DNA of 21,819 nt from a virus. The stretch spans positions 1 to 21,819 of the IMG/VR virus record IMGVR_UViG_3300020477_000152. One strand, given 5' to 3'. Position 1 is the first letter of the stretch. Every line of letters begins with the position of its first letter. Both the position numbers and the translations under genes were made by a program. The notes beneath the pieces are model-generated. The model had not been told where the DNA came from, did no database searches, and worked only from the letters and a program-made list of their open reading frames with translations. Shown here piece after piece: positions 6,601 through 12,749 of this stretch.

Positions 6601-8850
6601 ACTTCCATCTGCTGTTGGAAATGTATATTCACCATTAATATTAATTGTTCCTCCGGTAGTTATAGTACCTGCAGTAGTTACGTTAGCACCACTAAATGTC
6701 ATAGCAGTTGTACTTCCTGATTTAATTATTAAATTACTACTTGTATTTGTTAAACCACCAAATTGTGTGCCATCATCTTTTAAAACTATATCTCCACCGC
6801 CTGCATCTAAATTAATATCTGCCGTAGCATCTAAAGTAATATCAGCACCTGAATCTATTTCTGCAATAACCGGTGTAGTTAAAGTTTTATTTGTTAATGT
6901 ATCAGTTGTTGCTGTTTCAACTATTGTACCACTGTGTGTTCTGCTATTAATAACCGGAGAAGTTAACGTTTTATTTGTTAATGTATCAGTTGTTGCTCTA
7001 CCAACTAATGTATCAGTAGATGTAGGTAAAGTTACTGTACCTGTGTTTTTAATTGTGCTAAACGAAGGTGTATATGTAAAGTTTGTAACACCAGTTCCTG
7101 TTGCTTCGTAGTAAGTTAATTCTTTTGCAATGGACATTCTTGCAATATAAATTTCGTTGTTTGCTGGTGATCCAGCCATTCTTAATCTTGCTTTTCCACT
7201 GGATACATCTGCTGTAAATGTTGCTAAATCCCAACTAGCTGTGCTTACAACAGATTCACTTATAGTTGCACCGTTTTTAGCAGAATTAACATTTAAAGTT
7301 ATTTCAGAATTTTGATATTGTGTGTTATCACTATTAGCAACTGATATAAAATATTTTGCAGAAACATATTTGTAAACATCAAAATCATCAATTGTTGTAA
7401 CTGCAGAATCAATATCTTTAATTTTTTTATAAGTTACGTTATCAAATGTTCCAATTTTAGTTTTAGATCCTAAATCAATTCTATACATTATTGCTGTTGC
7501 AGTTGTTCCAATGTTACTTGCACCATATAATGAAAGTGTTGAACTTGAAATTGTTGCTGAAAAGGTGATAGGTGAAACACTACTTCTAGAACTTACAACA
7601 CCATACGTGTTGTGATACACAGTTGTACCATCATGTACTAAACTCATTTCTTGTATTGAGTAATCGTCTTGTGTTGTGTCTTTAGTTAATATAATATATT
7701 TTGCAGATTGTATATCTGTTTTTGTAAAATAATCTAATTCAGTTGCAGAAGATGAAATTGCACTTGAAGTTTTTATAATTTTTGAGTTTGTATTTGCAAC
7801 ACTCTCATGATGATCACCTAACGCAACTCTTTGCATTCTTAAAGTAATGTTTGAAGAAGTATTTCCTGCGGCAGATAATTGTAAATTATTGCCGGATATA
7901 GCGGCAGTAAAGTCTGCAATTCTTGTGCTGTCTTCGTTTATGTCATATACTGCTATGTAAGGTGTTGAACCATCATGCACAATAGAAACTTTTAAGTGTC
8001 CAGTAAAACTGTTTCCTACATCTTCTATTGATATATCGTATATTGCACCTCTGTATTCTGTTAAATCAAATTGATCTACTACTGTTGAACTTGTTCCAAG
8101 TTTGTAATAATTAATTTCTTTTACTGCTGTATTAGTTCCACCACCACCGCCTGTTGAATCTGCAAATGATAGTACTCCAGAACCGTTTGTTGTTAAAACT
8201 TGTCCGTTGTTTCCATCGCTGGCATAAGCGGCCAATATACCTGATACATTAGGTAATTGTACTGTTCTATCTGCTGTTGGGTCTACAACTGTTAATGTAG
8301 TTTCGTAATTGTCAGCAGTTCCGCCTTCAAAAATAATAGTGTTTGATGTGTTTAAAAATATTCCTTCTGACTCAAAACGTACAGAATTTGAAAGAGTTCC
8401 AGCCTTCATTACTTGAACTTGTATTTTTCCATCTTCAGTTCCGTCGGATGCATCAAAGATAGTAGAATATATTCTTCCATATTCAACTTCTTGATCGTTA
8501 TCGTTTTCACCTAAAAATGATAGTTGACCTAGTTTGTCTTGGTCTGCTGGACTTCCGCTGTTTCTTTTTAATGCTAAAATTGGACTTGCTGAATTACTTG
8601 CTTCTGTAGTAGTTAATGTTAATAGAGCACTCGTACCGGTACCTGCAACACCTAACGAAGTTAGGCCTGTTATTGATGATGCGTTGATTGTTCCGTTTAC
8701 GTCTAGTAATGCTGATGGAGAAGAAGTATTGATACCTATACGAGAATTCGTAACGTCAAGATAAAGTAGGTTTGTTTCAAATGCCAGATCGGTTCCGTTC
8801 CTCGTAAGGTTAGATTTTAATACCGATCCAGAAATACGGCCTATAGCCAT
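3691..8850 (-). CDS. Giant modular tail-fibre protein, 1719 aa, with nine ~100-aa repeats
   Basis: Residues 1-52 form the N-terminal module (MAIGRISGSVLKSNLTRNGT then NLLYLDVTNSRIGI) shared with the fibres starting at 11772 and 16719. Residues ~240-580 and ~777-1110 are two copies of a ~335-aa block, each made of three ~100-aa beta-rich units with a signature like SATxLDxF...AKYYI...LVHDGTT...TADISS...LRA...YRxxLG. Three further units follow at ~1188-1520. Between the blocks are TDTLTNKTLT repeats and an RPSTSVVGMLRYN segment (~1150). The C terminus has a short helix (VNMEEMIKDIEKLTG). GAGGAG lies 10 bases before the ATG. An exact TATAAATA and an 18-bp palindrome lie upstream. It is probably a receptor-binding fibre; the ligand is unknown. 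Confidence 0.85.
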   Translation of the reverse strand: MAIGRISGSVLKSNLTRNGTDLAFETNLLYLDVTNSRIGINTSSPSALLDVNGTINASSITGLTSLGVAGTGTSALLTLTTTEASNSASPILALKRNSGSPADQDKLGQLSFLGENDNDQEVEYGRIYSTIFDASDGTEDGKIQVQVMKAGTLSNSVRFESEGIFLNTSNTIIFEGGTADNYETTLTVVDPTADRTVQLPNVSGILAAYASDGNNGQVLTTNGSGVLSFADSTGGGGGTNTAVKEINYYKLGTSSTVVDQFDLTEYRGAIYDISIEDVGNSFTGHLKVSIVHDGSTPYIAVYDINEDSTRIADFTAAISGNNLQLSAAGNTSSNITLRMQRVALGDHHESVANTNSKIIKTSSAISSSATELDYFTKTDIQSAKYIILTKDTTQDDYSIQEMSLVHDGTTVYHNTYGVVSSRSSVSPITFSATISSSTLSLYGASNIGTTATAIMYRIDLGSKTKIGTFDNVTYKKIKDIDSAVTTIDDFDVYKYVSAKYFISVANSDNTQYQNSEITLNVNSAKNGATISESVVSTASWDLATFTADVSSGKARLRMAGSPANNEIYIARMSIAKELTYYEATGTGVTNFTYTPSFSTIKNTGTVTLPTSTDTLVGRATTDTLTNKTLTSPVINSRTHSGTIVETATTDTLTNKTLTTPVIAEIDSGADITLDATADINLDAGGGDIVLKDDGTQFGGLTNTSSNLIIKSGSTTAMTFSGANVTTAGTITTGGTININGEYTFPTADGSNTQVLQTDGSGSLSFADAGGGAGTDNQAVSQFNFYKLGTTSAVIDEFDIAAYRGAIYDIEIEDYDQSMIGHVKVSVIHDDSTPYVSVYDVNEDSTRICDFTVAISGQIVQLSAATNHSTHTNLRIYRVALGDHNEQKDATNTKIVKASTSIGSTATTLDQFTKTDYQGVKYYILTKDSTASEYQISEMNLVHNGTTCYFTDFAKVSSTGSYSHTFTATISGATVTLNALSSSNTTATALLYRVGLGSKTKLGTYDNVFYNVIGDVDSTVETIDSFDVFKYKTAKYFLNLTSGSEYQNSEITLTVNAAGSDATISETFVITGNNQLATFTADVSSGKARLRASCNPNTKIYFARKTIESTNIYRASGQTSDDLYITHNNIKLEPGALTLPTGSTASRPSTSVVGMLRYNTDTSTYERYDSGGWTSIATTAATSESDDTTTGETTSISTSATNIDTWTSSSYDSGFYLAVTRDEINDEVATDQISLVHNNTTAFVASGGGVRSGSNQQITYTADIQSSTVRLRATGTSDVNSVKWFRIGLGDSTTAATTGNVATVLNSDVDSAVENIDTWAKGSYRGAKYYISANNTGKTELQNIECVVVHNGTDAFITTYNDVYTGNNPLITLTADISSNDVRLRATGNEANTGVKMYRILLSDTESDSSGTNTGVVGATTVSSSATALDTFSTDSYTGVHYVITGYNSGESGTPASISEVFVVSDGSDAYVSQGPEVSSKGTGQLTFTAALSGTTVTLSAASTSGGSTTVNAYRTHIKRVAAGASTSLQVLTTNAQTISGAKTHTGHVTLNDSVKLKVGTGGDLEIYHDGNNSYIDDAGTGTIFYRSGTQTFMNAAGTKTMATFNAATSVDLNYNNNTKLQTTNTGIALTGVMAMAVESGDPSGVANNAHIYAKDDSASAEVYVRDEAGNVTKLSPHNKQGEWEYFSRNTKTGKTVRVNMEEMIKDIEKLTGKKYIKEE
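4300..5290 (-). repeat. Three additional ~100-aa fibre repeats
   Basis: Approximate limits. Residues ~1188-1520 contain three more units, beginning near SISTSATNIDTW, SDVDSAVENIDTW and TVSSSATALDTF. Each carries the V(H/S)(N/D)GxxAxV and TADI/TAAL core seen in the large blocks. A further related unit ends the 534-aa protein (SSATTIMSF...LVTHNGSTAF). Confidence 0.7.
5521..6522 (-). repeat. Protein-level duplication, copy 2 of the three-domain block
   Basis: Approximate limits. It encodes residues ~777-1110, running from AVSQFNFYKLGTTSAVIDEF to FARKTIE. The internal order of three related ~100-aa units is the same as in copy 1, which argues for duplication of a whole block rather than of single units. 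Confidence 0.75.
6884..6913. repeat. 30-bp exact direct repeat, copy 1
   Basis: Identical to 6968-6997, 84 bases apart start to start. On the minus strand it encodes the (A)TTDTLTNKTL segment of the giant fibre. Confidence 0.85.
6968..6997. repeat. 30-bp exact direct repeat, copy 2
   Basis: Identical to 6884-6913. Similarity extends weakly beyond it (ATAACCGG near both copies), giving a degenerate tandem unit of 84 bases, 28 codons, in frame. Confidence 0.85.
7111..8133 (-). repeat. Protein-level duplication, copy 1 of a three-domain block in the giant fibre
   Basis: Approximate limits. It encodes residues ~240-580, running from EINYYKLGTSSTVVDQFDLT to IARMSIAKEL. It aligns by eye over its whole length with copy 2 at 5521-6522, for example RGAIYDISIED against RGAIYDIEIED and TADVSSGKARLR in both. 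Confidence 0.75.
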
Positions 8851-8879
8851 AACTCTAGGTCTCCTCTATTAATATGTTA

Positions 8880-8897
8880 GTGTACAATATTGTACAC
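8880..8897. promoter_or_regulatory. Perfect 18-bp palindrome in the leader of the giant fibre gene
   Basis: GTGTACAATATTGTACAC is its own reverse complement. It sits 30 bases upstream of the ATG at 8850 and about 40 bases after the TATAAATA promoter. It could be a dyad bound by a protein, or in RNA a 7-bp stem with an AUAU loop. Confidence 0.6.
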
Positions 8898-8935
8898 ACA
8901 GCCTCTTTATCTTTGCCGGCTGACAGCAGTATACG

Positions 8936-8943
8936 TATTTATA
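8936..8943 (-). promoter_or_regulatory. T4-type late promoter TATAAATA for the giant fibre
   Basis: This is an exact match to the T4 late promoter element on the minus strand, 85 bases before the ATG at 8850 and just past the terminator at 8955-8978. In T4 such elements are used by gp55 with the sliding clamp; applying that here is inference. Confidence 0.65.
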
Positions 8944-8954
8944 CGCCTAAAAAA

Positions 8955-8978
8955 AAAGGCGATCCGAAGACCGCCTTT
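8955..8978 (-). terminator. Rho-independent terminator with UUCG loop
   Basis: On the minus strand AAAGGCG pairs with CGCCTTT. The inside can extend as GUC-UUCG-GAU, giving a C(UUCG)G tetraloop, and a run of T follows. It ends the 347-aa fibre gene (stop at 9006). Confidence 0.85.
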
Positions 8979-9005
8979 AATTCTACTAAAAAGTATTAAT
9001 ATTTA

Positions 9006-10049
9006 TTAGTTGTTAGTTCTCACTGCACAATTTACTAATCCAATACCTGCATCAGTTTTGCTTTCTAAAGCTCTTCCGATAACATGGAAAGGACTAAATG
9101 ATTCGCCAGTAGCAACTGCTCTTGCAGTTCCTTTAACTGAACTTGAAACTAGTCTTTGTCCTTTGTTTACTGCACCAGAAACTCTCACTGGAGTTCTACC
9201 TGTCATTGCAACAAATGGATGTGAATCGCTGTTACCAGCCGCCGCATTCATGGCATAAGCTGGAGCTGTTGATATAACACCAAAAACATTATCTGATAAG
9301 TCAGTTGTTGCTTCAGTGATCTCTGCAGATCCACCTAATTCAACTACTGCACCTTCTGCCATAGGAGCGTCTGCTTCGAAACGCTCGGCAACGTCCGCGT
9401 ATGACGCCGATGTCGCTCTTGCGTGTACTACGTTGGCTCTTATGTCAACTAGATTTGTTTCTGTTCTTGTTGGTGTAGCAACTTCATTGTCAGTACCGCT
9501 AGAAGCTCTTAATGCCGTAAAGGCACCGCCTGCGTTACCGTAAATTGTTGTACCGTCATCTGCAAAACCTTCGTCCCAAACCCACCAAAGATCTTCTTCA
9601 GTAGCTGAGGATGTTTGACCTCTGTTTACTTTTAAACCTGAGTATGAAGGCATACCAGAGTTAGCAGAAATATTTCTGTTAACTTCGATGATGTTATCTT
9701 CAACTGATAAAGTTGAAGTGTTGATTACTGTGTTAGTTCCGTCAACTGTTAAGTCTCCGTGAACTCTAACTCCCACATCAGTTATAGTCATTTCCGCATT
9801 ACCGTCAACTGTACATACGATTTTACCAGCACCGCCGGCTCCATCGTCTACATCAACGTTACTATTTCCTTCTGTGATTGTTGTAGATGATAAAGATGAT
9901 ACTGAATCGTCTACATATTTTTTATTAGCAAAATCACCGTCACTTGAAGGTGCACCTGTCGCCCCGCCTGTAATTGTATTGGCAGATGCTGACATCGTTA
10001 TGTCACCACAAGATAAACCAGTGTTTACTCTAAAGTTACGTGTTGTCAT
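9006..10049 (-). CDS. Modular tail-fibre protein with Peptidase_G2-like C-terminal domain, 347 aa
   Basis: Residues ~40-50 carry FANKKYVDDS and ~97-160 the module GDLTVDGTNTVIN...LSVEDNIIEVNRN...WWVWDEG, which recurs in the fibres starting at 11772, 16719 and 19284. From ~residue 215 the sequence changes: YADVAERFEADAPMAEGAVV, then NVFGVIS, TGRTPVRVSGAVNKGQRLV and VIGRALES. This resembles the C-terminal Peptidase_G2/intramolecular-chaperone type domain of phage fibres, some of which cleave themselves off after trimer assembly. That family link is made by eye and no catalytic residue is claimed. The start has AGGAACC just upstream. The gene stands between two terminators as a single unit and ends in tandem TAATAA. 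Confidence 0.75.
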   Translation of the reverse strand: MTTRNFRVNTGLSCGDITMSASANTITGGATGAPSSDGDFANKKYVDDSVSSLSSTTITEGNSNVDVDDGAGGAGKIVCTVDGNAEMTITDVGVRVHGDLTVDGTNTVINTSTLSVEDNIIEVNRNISANSGMPSYSGLKVNRGQTSSATEEDLWWVWDEGFADDGTTIYGNAGGAFTALRASSGTDNEVATPTRTETNLVDIRANVVHARATSASYADVAERFEADAPMAEGAVVELGGSAEITEATTDLSDNVFGVISTAPAYAMNAAAGNSDSHPFVAMTGRTPVRVSGAVNKGQRLVSSSVKGTARAVATGESFSPFHVIGRALESKTDAGIGLVNCAVRTNN

Positions 10050-10100
10050 GGTTCCTATTTCTCCCGCATGATTGTTAATGTTATGTTAGGTCGTAAAAAA

Positions 10101-10135
10101 AACGCTCTAACAGTGTTATTTACCGTTAGAGCGTT
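10101..10135 (-). terminator. Rho-independent terminator of the 534-aa fibre gene
   Basis: AACGCTCTAAC (10101-10111) pairs perfectly with GTTAGAGCGTT (10125-10135); an outer A-T pair makes 12 bp. On the minus strand the stem is followed by eight T. The 13-nt loop holds a GTAAATA motif. Confidence 0.88.
10117..10123 (-). promoter_or_regulatory. Putative late promoter GTAAATA inside the terminator loop
   Basis: GTAAATA on the minus strand, 67 bases before the ATG at 10049. The same heptamer precedes the 982-aa gene. No better late element lies between the terminator and the 347-aa gene, so this is the best candidate for its promoter. Confidence 0.4.
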
Positions 10136-10167
10136 TAAAATTATCTGTAAGGTTATATTATACTCTG

Positions 10168-11772
10168 TTATGCACTTAATGAGTACTGTACCGTAGCCGC
10201 TGTTTGTCCACCACTTGATACTGCTTGTACGTTCACAGTATTTGAACCGTCGTGGGTAAAAGTAATTGTAGCCATGTCAGTTCCACTAGTAGTAGTTACA
10301 CCGTATACGTTACCAAATGCAGTTGAACCATTATGTGTTACTAATGCTTTCATTACACCGTATTCAGAGTTACCAGAATCTTGTAAATTAATAAACAATT
10401 CTGCCGCTCTGTAAGTAGATGCGTTGAAGCTCATAATAGTTGTTGCACTTGATGTAAAGTTTGTTGAACTTGTTTCAGTTCTTGCAACTCCACCTGATGC
10501 TAATGCAGTATTATCAAAACCAGTTATTGCAAATATTCTAGCCGCGTTGTGCGGAGCAGAAGTAAATGTAATATTAGTTGAACTTACTGTATAGTTTTCA
10601 GTTGGTTCTTGGTAAACGTTATCAATAAACACAAGAACGTTAGCTACTGCACTTGGTGCCGAGCTAAAGAATCCTGTAAATGTTGTTGAAGATCCGTCAC
10701 CTGTTGCTGAAACTTTAGATATAGTTGGTGTATCACCTGCTGTTGCTAATTGTACAAAAGTTGATCCGTCTGTACAAATTTCATATGCACCAGTTGTAGT
10801 GTTAAATCTTATAACACCAGTTGCCGCAGATGGTCTTTGACCTGTTGTACCTACCGGAACTCTCCATGCAGTAGTGTCTCCACTACCATCTAAAGAATAT
10901 ACTGGTGAACTAGTTCTAATACCAATTGCATCTGCTGACCCATCTAAAAAGAATGCGTGTGTTTGACCATTAGATTCCATTCTAAAGTCAACGTCTGCAC
11001 CTGAGTCATCATTGAATACACAAGCAGTTGACCAAGATGCTCCACCAGTGTTAATTAATTTCGCGTTTCCTGTCGTAATTGTTAATCCACCTGATTTATC
11101 TGCACCTGTAGCCGTAGTTGTACCAGCAACCCATTCGTCTGCTGATTCATCCCAAATCCAACAAGCATTATTTCCTGTAGAACCTCTTTCTACAATAATA
11201 CCTGCGTCATTTGTACTAGCTGATATACCGTTGTTTAATTCTATAATGTTATCTGCAACTACTGTGTTTGTAGTTGAAATTGTTGATGTTGTACCGCTAA
11301 CTGTTAAGTTACCAGTAATTGTTACGTTCGAAGTTATGTCCACACCAAGTGTCATTGCTGATGCACTTAACGTCATTACGTTTCCTGTACCACCGCAATC
11401 AAATCTAATTGTGTCTTCGTCTGAACTTTCTTCTACTTGAATTTGTGTATCACTGTCTGCGTCTTTAACCGTGTCACCTGATGCCATGTTAGCCCAAGCA
11501 CCGCCTGAATAACCTTCAATTGTTGAAAGTGTGGAGTTATATCTTATATCTCCATTTGCTGGTGATCCTGGTCTTTGTCCTGTAGATCCAGATGGTAGTC
11601 TAACGGCGTCAGTAGCCGAAACGTGTAAAGTAGCGGCTGGAGTGGCTGTACCAATTCCAACTCTGCTATTTGAAACGTCTAAGGCTAATAAATTTGTCTC
11701 AAATGTTAAATCAGTACCTGATCTAGCCAGGTTGGCTGATAACATCTGTCCTGTTATACGTCCTATTGCCAT
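10168..11772 (-). CDS. Modular tail-fibre protein, 534 aa
   Basis: Residues 1-52 repeat the N-terminal module of the giant fibre (MAIGRITGQMLSANLARSGT, then NLLALDVSNSRVGI). Then come an RPGSPANGDIRYN segment (~67-79), the GNLTVSGTTSTIS...VVADNIIELNNG module (~155-215), a second RPSAATGVIRFN segment, and GDGSSTTFT...DNVYQEPTENYTV (~358-420), which also occurs in the 341-aa and 155-aa proteins. The last ~110 residues are one copy of the ~100-aa repeat that fills the giant fibre. An AAGGGG ribosome site precedes the ATG, and a strong terminator follows the gene. A virion adhesin or fibre role is well supported; the ligand is unknown. Confidence 0.82.
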   Translation of the reverse strand: MAIGRITGQMLSANLARSGTDLTFETNLLALDVSNSRVGIGTATPAATLHVSATDAVRLPSGSTGQRPGSPANGDIRYNSTLSTIEGYSGGAWANMASGDTVKDADSDTQIQVEESSDEDTIRFDCGGTGNVMTLSASAMTLGVDITSNVTITGNLTVSGTTSTISTTNTVVADNIIELNNGISASTNDAGIIVERGSTGNNACWIWDESADEWVAGTTTATGADKSGGLTITTGNAKLINTGGASWSTACVFNDDSGADVDFRMESNGQTHAFFLDGSADAIGIRTSSPVYSLDGSGDTTAWRVPVGTTGQRPSAATGVIRFNTTTGAYEICTDGSTFVQLATAGDTPTISKVSATGDGSSTTFTGFFSSAPSAVANVLVFIDNVYQEPTENYTVSSTNITFTSAPHNAARIFAITGFDNTALASGGVARTETSSTNFTSSATTIMSFNASTYRAAELFINLQDSGNSEYGVMKALVTHNGSTAFGNVYGVTTTSGTDMATITFTHDGSNTVNVQAVSSGGQTAATVQYSLSA

Positions 11773-11816
11773 TTTGTGTTCCCCTTATCGATAATTTGTT
11801 TTTGCAAAACTATTGA

Positions 11817-11824
11817 TATTTATT
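11817..11824 (-). promoter_or_regulatory. Putative late promoter AATAAATA for the 534-aa fibre
   Basis: On the minus strand, 44 bases before the ATG at 11772, within the divergent 91-bp gap. It differs from TATAAATA at the first base only. Confidence 0.45.
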
Positions 11825-11846
11825 TGATTTGTAGATAATCACGTCG

Positions 11847-11853
11847 TTAAATA
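11847..11853 (+). promoter_or_regulatory. Putative late promoter TTAAATA for the gene at 11864
   Basis: On the plus strand, 10 bases before the ATG at 11864. No Shine-Dalgarno sequence lies between. The AT-rich context makes chance matches likely. Confidence 0.35.
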
Positions 11854-11863
11854 CCATAAGATA

Positions 11864-12400
11864 ATGAATAATAACTATGTCACAATAGTCGGAAACTTGC
11901 CGATTAGCTTTGATTTGCATGAATCTATGCATATTGGCCCTGTAATAGCATCAGCTAATAGTAATAAAAGTATTAATTTTGCATATGCAACCTGTAATTC
12001 TGAACAAAACTTACAAGATATGCTAAATTCCAGTAATTTTCAAGATACTAACATACTTGTTCCGGAAGAGCTATTTAAAAAATATGTATTCTTTAATGAA
12101 GTAACTTGTTTACCTGATTTCCCCGGTATAAAAACTTTAGATGTTAATCCAACGGAATGTACGCCACAATGTTTATCATTAATGTTAGCCGCATATCTTA
12201 AGCCAAAAGTTATATTTTTATTAGGGTATGATTTAAGCAATCCAGTAGAATTTACAAGATTAAAAAGTATAGCAATATTAAATTCAGATATTCGATTTGC
12301 AAATATTAGTAAAGTACGCATTAACAAATTAGATGATTTAGAAAACTGTTTTAACGATACGTATATAAAGTATCAGGAAGTAATTGATGCAAAAAAGTAA
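11864..12400 (+). CDS. Unknown protein, 178 aa, with a GYDL-type strand
   Basis: Not recognised. The protein is mixed alpha/beta with an early strand (NNYVTIVGNLPISF) and a strand-loop KPKVIFLLGYDLSNP near residue 115-130. The LxGYDL pattern recalls DUF115/MptE-like and some sialyltransferase-type folds, which would fit a surface-glycan role, but the resemblance is short and weak. No signal peptide or fibre module is present, so it is unlikely to be a fibre. It lies on the plus strand between two minus-strand fibre operons, as an inserted extra gene would, and overlaps the next gene by 14 bases. Confidence 0.65.
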   Translation: MNNNYVTIVGNLPISFDLHESMHIGPVIASANSNKSINFAYATCNSEQNLQDMLNSSNFQDTNILVPEELFKKYVFFNEVTCLPDFPGIKTLDVNPTECTPQCLSLMLAAYLKPKVIFLLGYDLSNPVEFTRLKSIAILNSDIRFANISKVRINKLDDLENCFNDTYIKYQEVIDAKK

Positions 12401-12749
12401 ATTTTACAAATACAGTTTAAAAGTAAGATGGCCTGCTGTGTGTCGTAATAGGTCAATTCAAATTTTAAAAGAACGCCCAGATTTAGTAGAACAAATGAAT
12501 CGTTTTAGAGATAAAGCTTCTACTGTATTAAAAATTGTTTGTCGTAAATCGTTTTTAGTTGATACTAGTCATTCAATGGCAGGCATTAGAATACACTTTG
12601 AATCGGGTCAAGATGTGTATGAGTTTATTATAAGACAACCAGAATTTGATTGGGAAGTTGTTCCAACGTTAGAAGTAATTAATATTATTACTGGGCAAAT
12701 GCAAAATTTTGATATTGTGTATACACCGACTGGTGTTGTAATTGATTAA
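12387..12749 (+). CDS. Unknown protein, 120 aa
   Basis: Not recognised. The ATG at 12387 is preferred over the in-frame TTG at 12384 because AGGAAG ends 6 bases before it. The N-terminal half is basic (YSLKVRWPAVCRNRSIQILK), the centre has KIVCRKSFLVDTSHSM, and the C-terminal half is a beta-rich segment (IRIHFESGQDVYEFI). It is co-transcribed with the preceding unknown gene through a 14-base overlap. Its TAA shares bases with the stop of the opposite-strand 341-aa fibre gene at 12746. No membrane helix is evident. Confidence 0.62.
   Translation: MQKSKFYKYSLKVRWPAVCRNRSIQILKERPDLVEQMNRFRDKASTVLKIVCRKSFLVDTSHSMAGIRIHFESGQDVYEFIIRQPEFDWEVVPTLEVINIITGQMQNFDIVYTPTGVVID

Noticed and set aside
6596-7111. 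Plus-strand open frame of 171 codons, rich in Val, Leu and Pro
   Set aside because: It lies wholly inside the giant fibre gene on the other strand. Its composition is what the antisense of a Thr/Asn/Ser-rich fibre gives, and it has no promoter or ribosome site. Other plus-strand frames under the fibres (for example 4541-4807, 11012-11440, 16214-16513) were dropped for the same reason.
3691-8850. Diversity-generating retroelement target in a fibre gene
   Set aside because: No reverse transcriptase, template repeat or adenine-biased variable repeat pair was seen in the window.
9000-9007. AATAAATA as a promoter for the giant fibre
   Set aside because: It arises from a tandem TAATAA stop followed by ATA, and a strong terminator lies between it and the next gene; the exact TATAAATA at 8936-8943 is better placed.
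12384-12386. TTG start for the 120-aa unknown gene
   Set aside because: An ATG follows directly at 12387 with a better-spaced AGGAAG, so the TTG is not needed.
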